NCBI GenBank assembly: GCA_027858555.1
Contig: JAQICP010000436.1
Span: 1 to 8,167 of the forward strand
Direction of reading: 5' to 3'
DNA: 8,167 nt
DNA from: Vallitaleaceae bacterium
GTDB taxonomy: Bacteria; Bacillota; Clostridia; Lachnospirales; Vallitaleaceae
A program made the position numbers and the translations under genes. The notes beneath the pieces were generated by a model. That model worked only from the letters and a program-made list of their open reading frames with translations, had not been told where the DNA came from and did not search any database. Of the stretch, positions 1 to 6,819 are shown piece after piece. Each line of letters begins with the position of its first letter. Positions within the stretch are counted from its first letter, which is position 1.

Positions 1-2164
1 GTATAGCTATGCCGATAGAAACCACCCAACTTATAATAGCAATCATAATAGCTTCAAGAACAATCATCTGTCTTAGGTACTTATCTTTCATGCCAAGTGC
101 CCTTAGTATACCTATTTCTCTTGTTCTTTCAATCACATTGATATTCATAGTGGTTACAAAACCTAATCCACCAACAAATATCACAAGTACTGTCATGAAC
201 ATCAAAAAAGCAAATATAACCACCAAATGCTGAACAATTCGTTCTTCAAAGAATTCTACTGTAAAACTAAAAGAGCTATCGATACCTTCCTCTAAAAGTT
301 TTTCTTCAATTTGTCTCAACGTTTTTTCTGGCGACTGGGCTAATGGTTCATTAGCATGTATATACAGACCATTTACCATATCGCCTTCTTTTAGTGGCAC
401 ATATGCTATTGGCATGGTGAATGTTTCATCAACAATACCGATTACATGATAGGTTTCTTCAACACCACCTACCCTATATATGATCGTATCGCCAACCTGA
501 ACCTGTTTATACGCATTAGAAAAAGGGGTGTTTATAATGATATTCTTACTATCAATACTATCCGATCTATCAAACCATCTGCCTTCAGTCATCCGAAAGG
601 TTCTTAGATTTGTCTCAATTGGTAGCGCTGTTAGCCCCGTTATGCCACTCTCCCAACTACCTTCAACCAAGACACCCATCTGCTTTTTATATAGCATAAT
701 ATCAGAAACTTCATCATATGACTTGACTAGATCACCAAGGGTATCTTGACTATAATGACTTGTTAAATCAACATAATAATCAAACGCCTGATCTTCAAAA
801 CTGTAGGCTATGGAGGCGTCAGAAGCTGACTTAATATTCATGGCAGACATAAATAGGGCGCCCCCTAAAACCAACACAATGAGTATCATGAAAAACCTGG
901 CTGGTTGCCTGAATATGTTTCTAATGGCCATCTTAGGTATCTGCCTAAGTGAAGAGATTTCAAGGACTTTCTTAGCAACTATATTCTCTTCTTTGATATC
1001 CTTATAGATGGCTTCACGTACAGTTATCCTACTACTTTTGATAATCGGTAGTAAACTCATAAGAAGTGGCACCCCAAGGGTAAAGACTATCTGAAGTATG
1101 ATGGTACCAATACTTAACTGGGTGAGAATTAAGTTAAAATTCAAAAAGGCACATACAAATCCAGCATACTGGTAACCAGCCATAATCCCAAGTGGTAGGG
1201 CAATAATCGTTGATATAAGTGTCAGAATTAACACCGTTGTCATATAGATACCTATAATCTGTTTAGTAGATGCACCAATTGTTTTAAGAATACCAATCTG
1301 ACTTAATTGCTTCTCCATAATAGATGAAATCATAGTAATTATGATAAAGCCACTTAGTATCAGCGCTAATGAACCAATCATCATCAATAAAAACATTAGG
1401 GCATTCATCTGGGTCTGGTTGGGATGTGTGTTAGGCTCAAGATTAGTGACTGATCTTACTATGACATCTCTACTCATCATCTCATCTTTGAGTGCAAACG
1501 AAATAGCTTCAACATCTGCTTTAGTTTTCACATCTCCACTTAATGTAATATAGATATCCTTATAAGCTAATTCATAGCCATATTCCCCTAAAAAGTCTTC
1601 ACTAATATAGCCATATATAATACCTTCGTTAGATGAAGGTGCGAAACTTGGGTCATGTGCAAATCCACTAACAGTAACCTGCCTGTTAGAATAGTCAGGT
1701 ATCCGAACATCCAATGAATCGCCAATCTCCATATCAATAAGCTTTTTCCCATCTCGTTCAATGAGTAATTCATTGCTAATAATAGGTAAGTTCCCCGAAT
1801 CCAGCCCGAAGGTATTAATAACAATATCATTAAAATCCTCAACCACATATAAATCAAGTGCAAGATAGTTATCATCTACCATGATTCTAGCAGGTACTTT
1901 AGTTCTCACCTCTAGATCTTCAATATAATCATAAGAACTAATATCATCTAGATATTGATCATCAATATTCATAACAGATATAGCGAAGTCCCTTGGATTG
2001 GTGGCTAGATAGTCAGCACTCAGATTTTTCTTAAGTAGATCTTGAGCAGTTGACAGGAGTGCAAAGCAAAAAATACCAATACTTATAGCAAGAACAACTG
2101 CAAAAAGCTTCCCTTTTTCTTGAAATAAATCTCTCAGAATCTTCTTGAAACTAACCTTAAACAT
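1..2164 (-). CDS. ABC transporter permease, FtsX/MacB-like, duplicated form (C-terminus off window)
   Basis: This is the membrane subunit of an ABC transporter of the MacB/FtsX (DUF214-type) class, probably an exporter or a mechanotransmission-type resistance or lipoprotein pump. I translated the frame from the ATG at 2164 to the window edge and found 721 codons with no stop. Helix 1 lies at about residues 20-38, followed by a large extracytoplasmic domain to about residue 260. A first FtsX helix bundle follows at about 265-405, and it carries the coupling motif SQIGILKTIGAS near 285. A second unit starts with a helix near 445, then a second extracytoplasmic domain, then the matching motif ERTREIGILRALG near 677-690. 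That gives the usual duplicated layout, with only about the last 60-70 residues (the final helices) missing. The start overlaps the end of the ATPase gene by 8 bases, which implies translational coupling. The substrate cannot be told from the sequence. Confidence 0.9.
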   Translation of the reverse strand, partial: MFKVSFKKILRDLFQEKGKLFAVVLAISIGIFCFALLSTAQDLLKKNLSADYLATNPRDFAISVMNIDDQYLDDISSYDYIEDLEVRTKVPARIMVDDNYLALDLYVVEDFNDIVINTFGLDSGNLPIISNELLIERDGKKLIDMEIGDSLDVRIPDYSNRQVTVSGFAHDPSFAPSSNEGIIYGYISEDFLGEYGYELAYKDIYITLSGDVKTKADVEAISFALKDEMMSRDVIVRSVTNLEPNTHPNQTQMNALMFLLMMIGSLALILSGFIIITMISSIMEKQLSQIGILKTIGASTKQIIGIYMTTVLILTLISTIIALPLGIMAGYQYAGFVCAFLNFNLILTQLSIGTIILQIVFTLGVPLLMSLLPIIKSSRITVREAIYKDIKEENIVAKKVLEISSLRQIPKMAIRNIFRQPARFFMILIVLVLGGALFMSAMNIKSASDASIAYSFEDQAFDYYVDLTSHYSQDTLGDLVKSYDEVSDIMLYKKQMGVLVEGSWESGITGLTALPIETNLRTFRMTEGRWFDRSDSIDSKNIIINTPFSNAYKQVQVGDTIIYRVGGVEETYHVIGIVDETFTMPIAYVPLKEGDMVNGLYIHANEPLAQSPEKTLRQIEEKLLEEGIDSSFSFTVEFFEERIVQHLVVIFAFLMFMTVLVIFVGGLGFVTTMNINVIERTREIGILRALGMKDKYLRQMIVLEAIMIAIISWVVSIGIAI

Positions 2165-2840
2165 GCAGCTCACCTACTTCACCGTCTTTAAGATAGATAA
2201 GCCTTGAGTTTTCCATAGCGAATTCCTTTTCATGTGTCACATAGATAATGGTCTTTCCGTCTTTATTCAAGTCCATAAATAAATCTTGTATAACTTTAGA
2301 ATTGGTACTATCCAGATTGCCCGTTGGCTCGTCAGCGACGATGATTTCTGGATTATTGGCTAAGGCTCTAGCAATTGCTACTCTTTGCTTTTCGCCACCT
2401 GATAGGGCATTAGGGAATTTGTTGGCCAAGTCTTTTATGTCTAACTTTTCTAGTAATCCAGTAGCTCTTGCTTTTTGATCTTTTCTTGCAATCACACGAC
2501 TCAGTTCCATAGGAAGCAACACATTCTCAAGGACTGTAAGCGTTGGCATCAATTGAAAAAATTGAAATACGACACCAATCTGATTGCCTCTAAAATCAGC
2601 TAATTTGTTATTAGATAAGTGATTGATTGGCAGAGACCCTATTATGACGTCCCCAGATGTTGGTTTGTCAATACCAGCGAGCAAGTTCAGAACTGTTGAT
2701 TTACCACTGCCTGATTTCCCTTTGATAATGACAAACTCACCTTGATCAATGCCGATTGATACCGCTTTAAGTGCTGTGTATTCTTTTGAATCGGCTACAT
2801 ATACTTTTGATACGTTATTCAGTTGAATATAATTTTCCAT
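2157..2840 (-). CDS. ABC transporter ATP-binding protein, MacB/LolD-like
   Basis: This cytoplasmic ATPase powers the permease that overlaps its 3' end. All nucleotide-binding motifs are intact in the 227 residues. Walker A is GKSGSGKS (41-48), the Q-loop glutamine is 93 in VFQFFQLMPTLTVLENV, and the signature is LSGGE (146-150). Walker B is IIVADEP (166-172), followed by D-loop NLDS (175-178) and the H-loop histidine 203 in YVTHE. The FFQLMPTLTVLENV stretch and the short length are typical of the LolD/MacB/YknY-type ATPases that pair with FtsX-fold permeases, which fits the neighbour. The ATG at 2840 is preceded by AAAGAAGG with an 8-base gap. That ribosome site is one arm of a long-range inverted repeat, so translation may be controlled. 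The gene sits 124 bases after the AraC-type regulator in the same direction, probably in one operon. Confidence 0.95.
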   Translation of the reverse strand: MENYIQLNNVSKVYVADSKEYTALKAVSIGIDQGEFVIIKGKSGSGKSTVLNLLAGIDKPTSGDVIIGSLPINHLSNNKLADFRGNQIGVVFQFFQLMPTLTVLENVLLPMELSRVIARKDQKARATGLLEKLDIKDLANKFPNALSGGEKQRVAIARALANNPEIIVADEPTGNLDSTNSKVIQDLFMDLNKDGKTIIYVTHEKEFAMENSRLIYLKDGEVGELHV

Positions 2841-2934
2841 AATAATAACCTTCTTTCATGATAGTTTAGTTCTAATACCAGTACACTAAGTACTGCGCTT
2901 CGAACTTTATCCTAATATCTCAAAAAAGAAGGTT
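2841..2934 (-). promoter_or_regulatory. Leader with ribosome-site-sequestering inverted repeat ahead of the ABC ATPase
   Basis: In the transcribed (minus) direction the leader holds AACCTTCTTT (plus-strand 2925-2934) and, 68 bases later, its perfect complement AAAGAAGGTT (plus-strand 2847-2856). The second arm contains the Shine-Dalgarno sequence of the ATPase gene. Between the arms lies a separate hairpin or operator-like dyad, CAGTAC/GTACTG with a 5-base spacer (2879-2884 and 2890-2895). The pairing is seen directly. That it hides the ribosome site, or that the inner dyad binds the AraC regulator, is inference. I saw no convincing -35/-10 pair in this gap, so the ATPase may be read from the regulator's promoter. 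Confidence 0.5.
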
Positions 2935-2964
2935 TATTTCGTCCTATATGATCTTTTCACACGT

Positions 2965-4038
2965 TTATATTGATATTGTTTTTCTATATTCGCTTGGTGT
3001 TAAGCCTGTGAATTTTTTAAATGCAGCGTTAAATGAAGATTTTGAACTAAAGCCTGATTCATATCCTATTTCTAAAACATTCAGACTACCTGTTCTTGCT
3101 AATAGCTCTTTTGCTTCTTCAACTCTATATTTATTAATATAGGCTGAAAAATTGATACCAAAATGTTGATTAATTAGGGATGATAACTCATTACGATTCA
3201 TGATTAATTTAGCTGACAAGTCTGATAAGGTTATTTCAGAATTCAGATAAGGTTTGTTTTTAGCCATATACGCTTCTAGCTGTATCTTAAGTGTAAGGAT
3301 CTCATCACCCTCTGTTAATATGGTATGGGCTGCTTCAAATGATAACACCACTGGCTTTTGCGTAATACCTCTATAACCAATTATGAATACTGACAAAGAA
3401 ATGATGAGCGCATAGAACGACTCATAGCTGATTGGTAGATTATGTATAATACCAATACTATGAAATGTAATGATCAGAATAACAATCCCCATAAAAATGT
3501 ATAGATAGTAATTAACCCAACTCAAGGACTTATTCGTTGTATTCGAGAATTCCTCAAAAATATTATTCTCATACACACGTATTTTTCCTTTTATATAATG
3601 TATATAGAATCCTAACTGTAAAAGTGAAATCGCCCATAAACAAAAATCTATATTTCTCGCTACCTCTAAAGAGATATCGCTTTTATGCAAGACATTCAGT
3701 ATAACCATCAATGCAAAAAATTCAAAGAATAAAGCTGCGTGCTTCATGACCCGTTTAAAACTGATGGCTTTCGTATGTATAGCTGGAATATATAGATACA
3801 GCAGTGGTCCAAATAACAATATGGTAGGTTCATACCCTAGGCGACTGTTACCAACTGCGCTTTCAACATAAGACCTGATGTAAGTAGTGTGTAAGATAGA
3901 AAAGGAGAGTGCCATCAGTAGGACAACCAAAAAAACACTATGGGCTTTTTTCTTAGCACTAAGTTTAATTATCACAATCCCGCTAAATATACCTACGATC
4001 ATACCTGCATCGATTATTATTTTTATTAAAATCTCCAT
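2965..4038 (-). CDS. AraC-family transcriptional regulator with N-terminal seven-helix membrane region
   Basis: This is a DNA-binding regulator that is apparently anchored in the membrane. The first ~225 of 357 residues are very hydrophobic, with about seven predicted helices near 5-25, 33-50, 70-87, 99-117, 127-148, 175-195 and 206-223. A linker follows, then a C-terminal AraC domain. Its first helix-turn-helix is near 271-295 (LSDLSAKLIMNRNELSSLIN) and its second near 320-345, ending in the family hallmark GFSSKSSFNAAFKKFTG followed by LTPSEYR. Membrane-AraC proteins of this shape are common in Bacteroidota; in this apparently Gram-positive setting it is less usual. It lies directly upstream of the ABC ATPase and permease in the same direction, so it probably senses an envelope signal or the transported compound and controls that transporter. 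The ATG at 4038 has AGGAGGG just upstream, with a slightly short gap. The ligand is unknown. Confidence 0.88.
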   Translation of the reverse strand: MEILIKIIIDAGMIVGIFSGIVIIKLSAKKKAHSVFLVVLLMALSFSILHTTYIRSYVESAVGNSRLGYEPTILLFGPLLYLYIPAIHTKAISFKRVMKHAALFFEFFALMVILNVLHKSDISLEVARNIDFCLWAISLLQLGFYIHYIKGKIRVYENNIFEEFSNTTNKSLSWVNYYLYIFMGIVILIITFHSIGIIHNLPISYESFYALIISLSVFIIGYRGITQKPVVLSFEAAHTILTEGDEILTLKIQLEAYMAKNKPYLNSEITLSDLSAKLIMNRNELSSLINQHFGINFSAYINKYRVEEAKELLARTGSLNVLEIGYESGFSSKSSFNAAFKKFTGLTPSEYRKTISI

Positions 4039-4070
4039 ATGCCCTCCTATCTTTTTTATACCTTTAATAT

Positions 4071-4100
4071 ATCATAAAAGCACATCATCCACTAGTTCAA
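4071..4100 (-). promoter_or_regulatory. Candidate promoter of the AraC-type regulator
   Basis: On the minus strand TTGAAC (plus 4095-4100) and TATGAT (plus 4071-4076) are separated by 18 bases, about 33 bases upstream of the regulator's ATG. The -35 box falls in the loop of the hairpin that appears to end the cysK-metY transcript, so terminator and promoter overlap. The match is by eye and the spacing is at the upper end of the normal range. Confidence 0.4.
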
Positions 4101-4120
4101 CTCATAGGAATGATGTGCTT
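4078..4120 (-). terminator. Hairpin ending the cysK-metY transcript
   Basis: A perfect 11-base inverted repeat (AAGCACATCAT at 4078-4088 and ATGATGTGCTT at 4110-4120) encloses a 21-base loop, 39 bases past the metY stop. In the minus direction the stem is followed by a short run of four T, then TATGAT. The stem is strong but the T-run is weak and the loop is large, so termination may be incomplete and allow read-through into the AraC-type gene. Confidence 0.5.
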
Positions 4121-4159
4121 ATCAACTTATTGTTTAATTCATTATTTTAGCTAATGCTA

Positions 4160-5437
4160 TTACGCTAGTGCTTGTTCAAGATCAGCAATCAGATCTGCCA
4201 CATTCTCGATACCAACTGATAATCTAATGGTACCTTCGCTTATGCCAGCTAATACTAAATCCTCACTTGAAAGCTGTGCATGTGTCGTACTTGCTGGATG
4301 AATAACCAAAGATTTGGCATCAGCTACATTGGCAAGGTGTGAGAATAGTTCTAACTTATTAATGAAAGCTTGAGCTTCTTTTTTACCTGCACCTTTAATT
4401 GTAAATGTAAAGATAGAACCCGTACCTTTTTCAAAATACTTTTTAGATAGCTCATAATATTTAGAACTTGGCAGGCTTGGATAGTTAACAGATTCCACAT
4501 TTGGATGATTTTCTAGGAATGCCGTAATCTTCTTAGTATTTTCAACATGTCTTTCAACTCTCAGTGACAAGGTTTCAAGTCCTTGTAACAATAGGAATGA
4601 GTTAAATGGACTGATTGCAGCGCCTGTATCTCTAAGCAACTGAACTCTAGCTTTTAATATATAAGCGATAGCCCCAAGTTCTGAATAAACAACGCCATGA
4701 TAACTATCATCAGGCTTTGTAAAATCAGGAAACTTACCACCCGCCGCATAATCAAACTTACCTGCGTCAACTATTAAACCACCTATAGAAGTACCATGCC
4801 CACCAATAAACTTAGTAGCTGAATGGACCACAATATCCGCACCATATTCAATAGGTCTAATGAGATAAGGTGTGCCAAAAGTATTGTCCACAATTAGTGG
4901 GATGCCGTGCTTATGGGCGATGTCAGCAACTGCCTTTATATCGATAATATTGATACCTGGGTTACCCAGTGATTCAATAAATATTGCTTTTGTTTTCTCA
5001 GTAATTGCCGCTTCAAAATTAGCAGGATCATCAGGATCAACAAAAGTTGTATTGATGCCAAACTTAGGAAGTGTTGTCTTAAAAAGATTGAAAGTACCGC
5101 CATATAATGTACTAGCTGCAACTAACTCATCCCCTACACTTGCCACATTAAGAACAGAATAGGTAATAGCCGCAGAACCTGATGCTACAGCAAGACCAGC
5201 TACGCCACCTTCAAGGGCTGCAATTCTTTGTTCCAACACATCACTGGTTGGATTCATGATTCTTGTATAGATATTACCAGCTTCTTTTAAGGCAAATAAA
5301 TTCTCAGCATGTTCTGCACTATTGAACACATATGAAGTCGTCTGATAGATTGGTACTGCCCTTGAACCGGTAGTTGGATCAACTTGCTGCCCTGCATGTA
5401 ATTGTTGTGTCTCAAAACGCCATTTGTTTTCACTCAT
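4160..5437 (-). CDS. metY: O-acetylhomoserine sulfhydrylase (O-acetylhomoserine aminocarboxypropyltransferase)
   Basis: This PLP enzyme of the Cys/Met metabolism family makes homocysteine directly from O-acetyl-L-homoserine and sulfide, feeding methionine synthesis in the cytoplasm. The 425-residue length is typical of MetY; cystathionine synthases and lyases are nearer 380. Visible landmarks are the N-terminal TQQLHAGQ..DPTTGSRAVPIYQTTSY block, YTRIMNPT (57-64, with the Tyr and Arg that contact the cofactor phosphate), and ASGSAA (85-90). Asp184 in LIVDNTFGTP pairs with the pyridine nitrogen, and Lys209 in VVHSATKFIGGHGTSIGG is the Schiff-base lysine. The C-terminal RLSVGIEN block is intact. 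AAGGAG lies 8 bases before the ATG. It follows cysK by 94 bases in the same direction with no terminator seen between them, so the two probably form an operon for sulfide assimilation. Confidence 0.95.
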   Translation of the reverse strand: MSENKWRFETQQLHAGQQVDPTTGSRAVPIYQTTSYVFNSAEHAENLFALKEAGNIYTRIMNPTSDVLEQRIAALEGGVAGLAVASGSAAITYSVLNVASVGDELVAASTLYGGTFNLFKTTLPKFGINTTFVDPDDPANFEAAITEKTKAIFIESLGNPGINIIDIKAVADIAHKHGIPLIVDNTFGTPYLIRPIEYGADIVVHSATKFIGGHGTSIGGLIVDAGKFDYAAGGKFPDFTKPDDSYHGVVYSELGAIAYILKARVQLLRDTGAAISPFNSFLLLQGLETLSLRVERHVENTKKITAFLENHPNVESVNYPSLPSSKYYELSKKYFEKGTGSIFTFTIKGAGKKEAQAFINKLELFSHLANVADAKSLVIHPASTTHAQLSSEDLVLAGISEGTIRLSVGIENVADLIADLEQALA

Positions 5438-5500
5438 AATATAATCTCCTTAAATAAATCGTATATTTTAGTATCCCTATCATTATTAATAACTATAATA

Positions 5501-5516
5501 CATAGTAATTTCTATG
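5501..5516. promoter_or_regulatory. Small dyad in the cysK-metY gap
   Basis: CATAG and CTATG flank a 6-base AT spacer in the 94-base gap between cysK and metY. On the minus strand TTCCAT, a 16-base spacer and TATAGT overlap it, a weak promoter match. It could be an operator for independent metY control or a minor processing hairpin. It is too short for certainty. Confidence 0.25.
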
Positions 5517-5531
5517 GAACTTGCCCTTATA

Positions 5532-6458
5532 CTACTCAGCAAATAATGTGGTAGACAAGTATCTTTCCCCTGTGTCTGGTAATATAACAACAATAATCTT
5601 GCCTGCATTCTCTTCTCTTGATGCGATTACTGAAGCGGCGTGAATAGCTGCTCCAGATGAGATACCCACTATGAGTCCTTCAGTACTTGCCAGTTCTTTG
5701 GCTGCTGCAAATGCATCTTCATTCTCTACAGTTATAACTTCATCGAATATAGCCGTATTAAGTACAGTAGGAACAAAACCAGCACCGATGCCTTGAATCT
5801 TATGCGGACCAGGGCTTCCACCAGATAATACTGGGGAACCACTAGGCTCTACTGCAATCACTTTGATATTAGGATTCTTAGCTTTCAGTGCTTCACCTGT
5901 ACCTGTAATTGTACCACCAGTACCAATTCCTGCAACAAAAATATCAACTTTTCCATCTGTGTCGCGCCATATTTCCTCTGCTGTTGTTTTTCTGTGAATC
6001 TCAGGATTAGCAGGGTTTTCGAATTGCCATGGAACATATGAATTCGGTATATCTTCAGCTAGCTCATCAGCTTTTGCAATGGCAGCCTTCATACCACCTG
6101 ATGCAGGTGTAAGATGAAGTTCTGCACCTAGTGCTTTTAGTAAGTTTCTTCTTTCAATACTCATACTATCTGGCATGGTTAATATGACCCTATAACCTTT
6201 TGCCGCTCCTACATAAGCTAAGGCGATGCCAGTGTTCCCACTAGTTGCCTCAATAATGACTGAACCTTCTTTAAGTATGCCTCTGTCTTCAGCATCTTTA
6301 ATCATTGCAAAACCAATACGGTCTTTTACAGAACCGCCTGGGTTAAAATATTCAAGTTTAGCGATGACTCTGCCTTTATTGTTTCTTTTTTTATTAAAAC
6401 GCTCTACCTCGAGTAATCGTGTATTCCCTATCAATTGCGTTAAATTGTTAGCTATCAT
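5532..6458 (-). CDS. cysK: Cysteine synthase A (O-acetylserine sulfhydrylase)
   Basis: This PLP enzyme makes L-cysteine from O-acetyl-L-serine and sulfide in the cytoplasm. The protein is 308 residues, normal for CysK. Lys45 in NPGGSVKDRIG is the Schiff-base lysine. TSGNTG (72-77) is the substrate and carboxylate loop. The glycine-rich GTGGTITGTGE loop binds the cofactor phosphate, and EPSGSPVLSGG plus HKIQGIGAGFVP are the usual CysK blocks. The C-terminus carries the conserved PDTGERYLST, where the serine region contacts the cofactor ring. This pattern fits CysK/CysM rather than cystathionine beta-synthase, as there is no CBS regulatory domain. The ATG is preceded by AGGAGG with a 6-base gap. 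A consensus promoter lies about 50 bases upstream, and metY follows in the same direction. Confidence 0.95.
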   Translation of the reverse strand: MIANNLTQLIGNTRLLEVERFNKKRNNKGRVIAKLEYFNPGGSVKDRIGFAMIKDAEDRGILKEGSVIIEATSGNTGIALAYVGAAKGYRVILTMPDSMSIERRNLLKALGAELHLTPASGGMKAAIAKADELAEDIPNSYVPWQFENPANPEIHRKTTAEEIWRDTDGKVDIFVAGIGTGGTITGTGEALKAKNPNIKVIAVEPSGSPVLSGGSPGPHKIQGIGAGFVPTVLNTAIFDEVITVENEDAFAAAKELASTEGLIVGISSGAAIHAASVIASREENAGKIIVVILPDTGERYLSTTLFAE

Positions 6459-6479
6459 AGTAATCCTCCTATTTCATAT

Positions 6480-6495
6480 AAAACATATCTGTTTT
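6480..6495. promoter_or_regulatory. Palindrome in the cysK leader (operator-like)
   Basis: AAAACA, a 4-base spacer and TGTTTT form a 6-base-arm inverted repeat just downstream of the predicted cysK transcription start and before the ribosome site. This is a typical place for a repressor to block elongation or open-complex escape. The identity of any regulator is not visible; a sulfur-responsive repressor would fit the gene. Confidence 0.35.
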
Positions 6496-6508
6496 GTTGG
6501 TTATGTAT

Positions 6509-6536
6509 ATTATAGCTTATATAGTTCAGATGTCAA
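6509..6536 (-). promoter_or_regulatory. Consensus vegetative promoter of cysK-metY
   Basis: On the minus strand the -35 box TTGACA (plus 6531-6536) and -10 box TATAAT (plus 6509-6514) both match the housekeeping sigma consensus exactly, with a 16-base spacer. Transcription should begin near 6502, giving a leader of about 44 bases before the cysK ATG. A promoter this strong usually needs repression, which fits the palindrome just downstream. Confidence 0.8.
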
Positions 6537-6552
6537 CCACTTTTCGAAATAT

Positions 6553-6586
6553 TTTATTTGGTTCTTTTCTAAAACACTTTATTTGG
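6553..6586. repeat. Tandem 25-base-period repeat upstream of the cysK promoter
   Basis: TTTATTTGG occurs at 6553-6561 and again at 6578-6586, exactly 25 bases apart, with partly similar AAA-rich flanks before each copy. The nearer copy is about 17 bases upstream of the -35 box. The position suggests a paired activator site or an AT-rich upstream element; either is inference, as two AT-rich copies could also arise by chance. Confidence 0.35.
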
Positions 6587-6641
6587 GATAATGCATATAA
6601 AATATTTAACTTTTCCAAAAAAAACCATACCCTGTTTAATA

Positions 6642-6686
6642 TCAATTGAACTTCTTGCTTTTATCCATAAAAATATACGCCTCCTC
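6642..6686 (-). other. Orphan strong ribosome binding site with an 8-codon micro-ORF
   Basis: On the minus strand GAGGAGG (plus 6680-6686) is followed after 11 bases by ATG and the short frame MDKSKKFN, then TGA (6642-6668). It lies about 185 bases upstream of cysK. The ribosome site is as good as those of the real genes here, but the frame is tiny and the gap rather long. It could be a leader peptide, the remnant of a decayed gene, or chance. The peptide has no cysteine codons, so classic cysteine attenuation is not supported. Confidence 0.3.
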
Positions 6687-6691
6687 ATAGA

Positions 6692-6712
6692 AAACAGTTT
6701 ATATAACCGTTT
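6692..6712. promoter_or_regulatory. 21-base dyad upstream of the micro-ORF
   Basis: AAACAGTT (6692-6699) and AACCGTTT (6705-6712) are inverted around TATAT with a single mismatch. The size and symmetry are those of a dimeric repressor site. It sits just upstream of the orphan ribosome site. No regulator can be assigned. Confidence 0.35.
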
Positions 6713-6765
6713 ACTTCAAGGGGCGCATATCATATATATCTAACTATATTGATGGTGTTTAATCT

Positions 6766-6793
6766 ATAATAGATCATAAAAGTTAGCCCACAA
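6766..6793 (-). promoter_or_regulatory. Weak candidate promoter upstream of the micro-ORF
   Basis: TTGTGG (plus 6788-6793) and TATTAT (plus 6766-6771) lie on the minus strand with a 16-base spacer, overlapping the 3' arm of the terminator of the upstream gene. The -10 box lies in a small palindrome, ATCTA-TAA-TAGAT (6762-6774). If real it would drive the leader containing the orphan ribosome site. Confidence 0.2.
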
Positions 6794-6810
6794 TGTGAGC
6801 CACCTTTTAT
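6776..6810 (-). terminator. Intrinsic terminator of the secreted-protein gene
   Basis: Arms at 6776-6792 and 6794-6810 form a long, nearly continuous stem with two G-U pairs and one G-A mismatch, with the innermost bases forming the loop. In the minus direction it begins 9 bases after the stop codon and the descending arm ends in CTTTTAT. Because both sides end in A/T runs it could work in both directions. Confidence 0.75.
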
Positions 6811-6819
6811 GTCCTTACA

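Noticed and set aside
1588..1875. 95-codon frame on the minus strand
   Set aside because: It is a different frame inside the continuous permease gene, which has full family motifs.
6569..6688. 39-codon minus-strand frame starting MRRRIFLWIK
   Set aside because: Its start codon overlaps the GAGGAGG sequence and it has no ribosome site of its own; no recognisable product.
6459..6810. Possible T-box or SAM riboswitch ahead of cysK
   Set aside because: No TGGNACCGCG antiterminator motif, no S-box core, and the leader from the consensus promoter is only about 44 bases.
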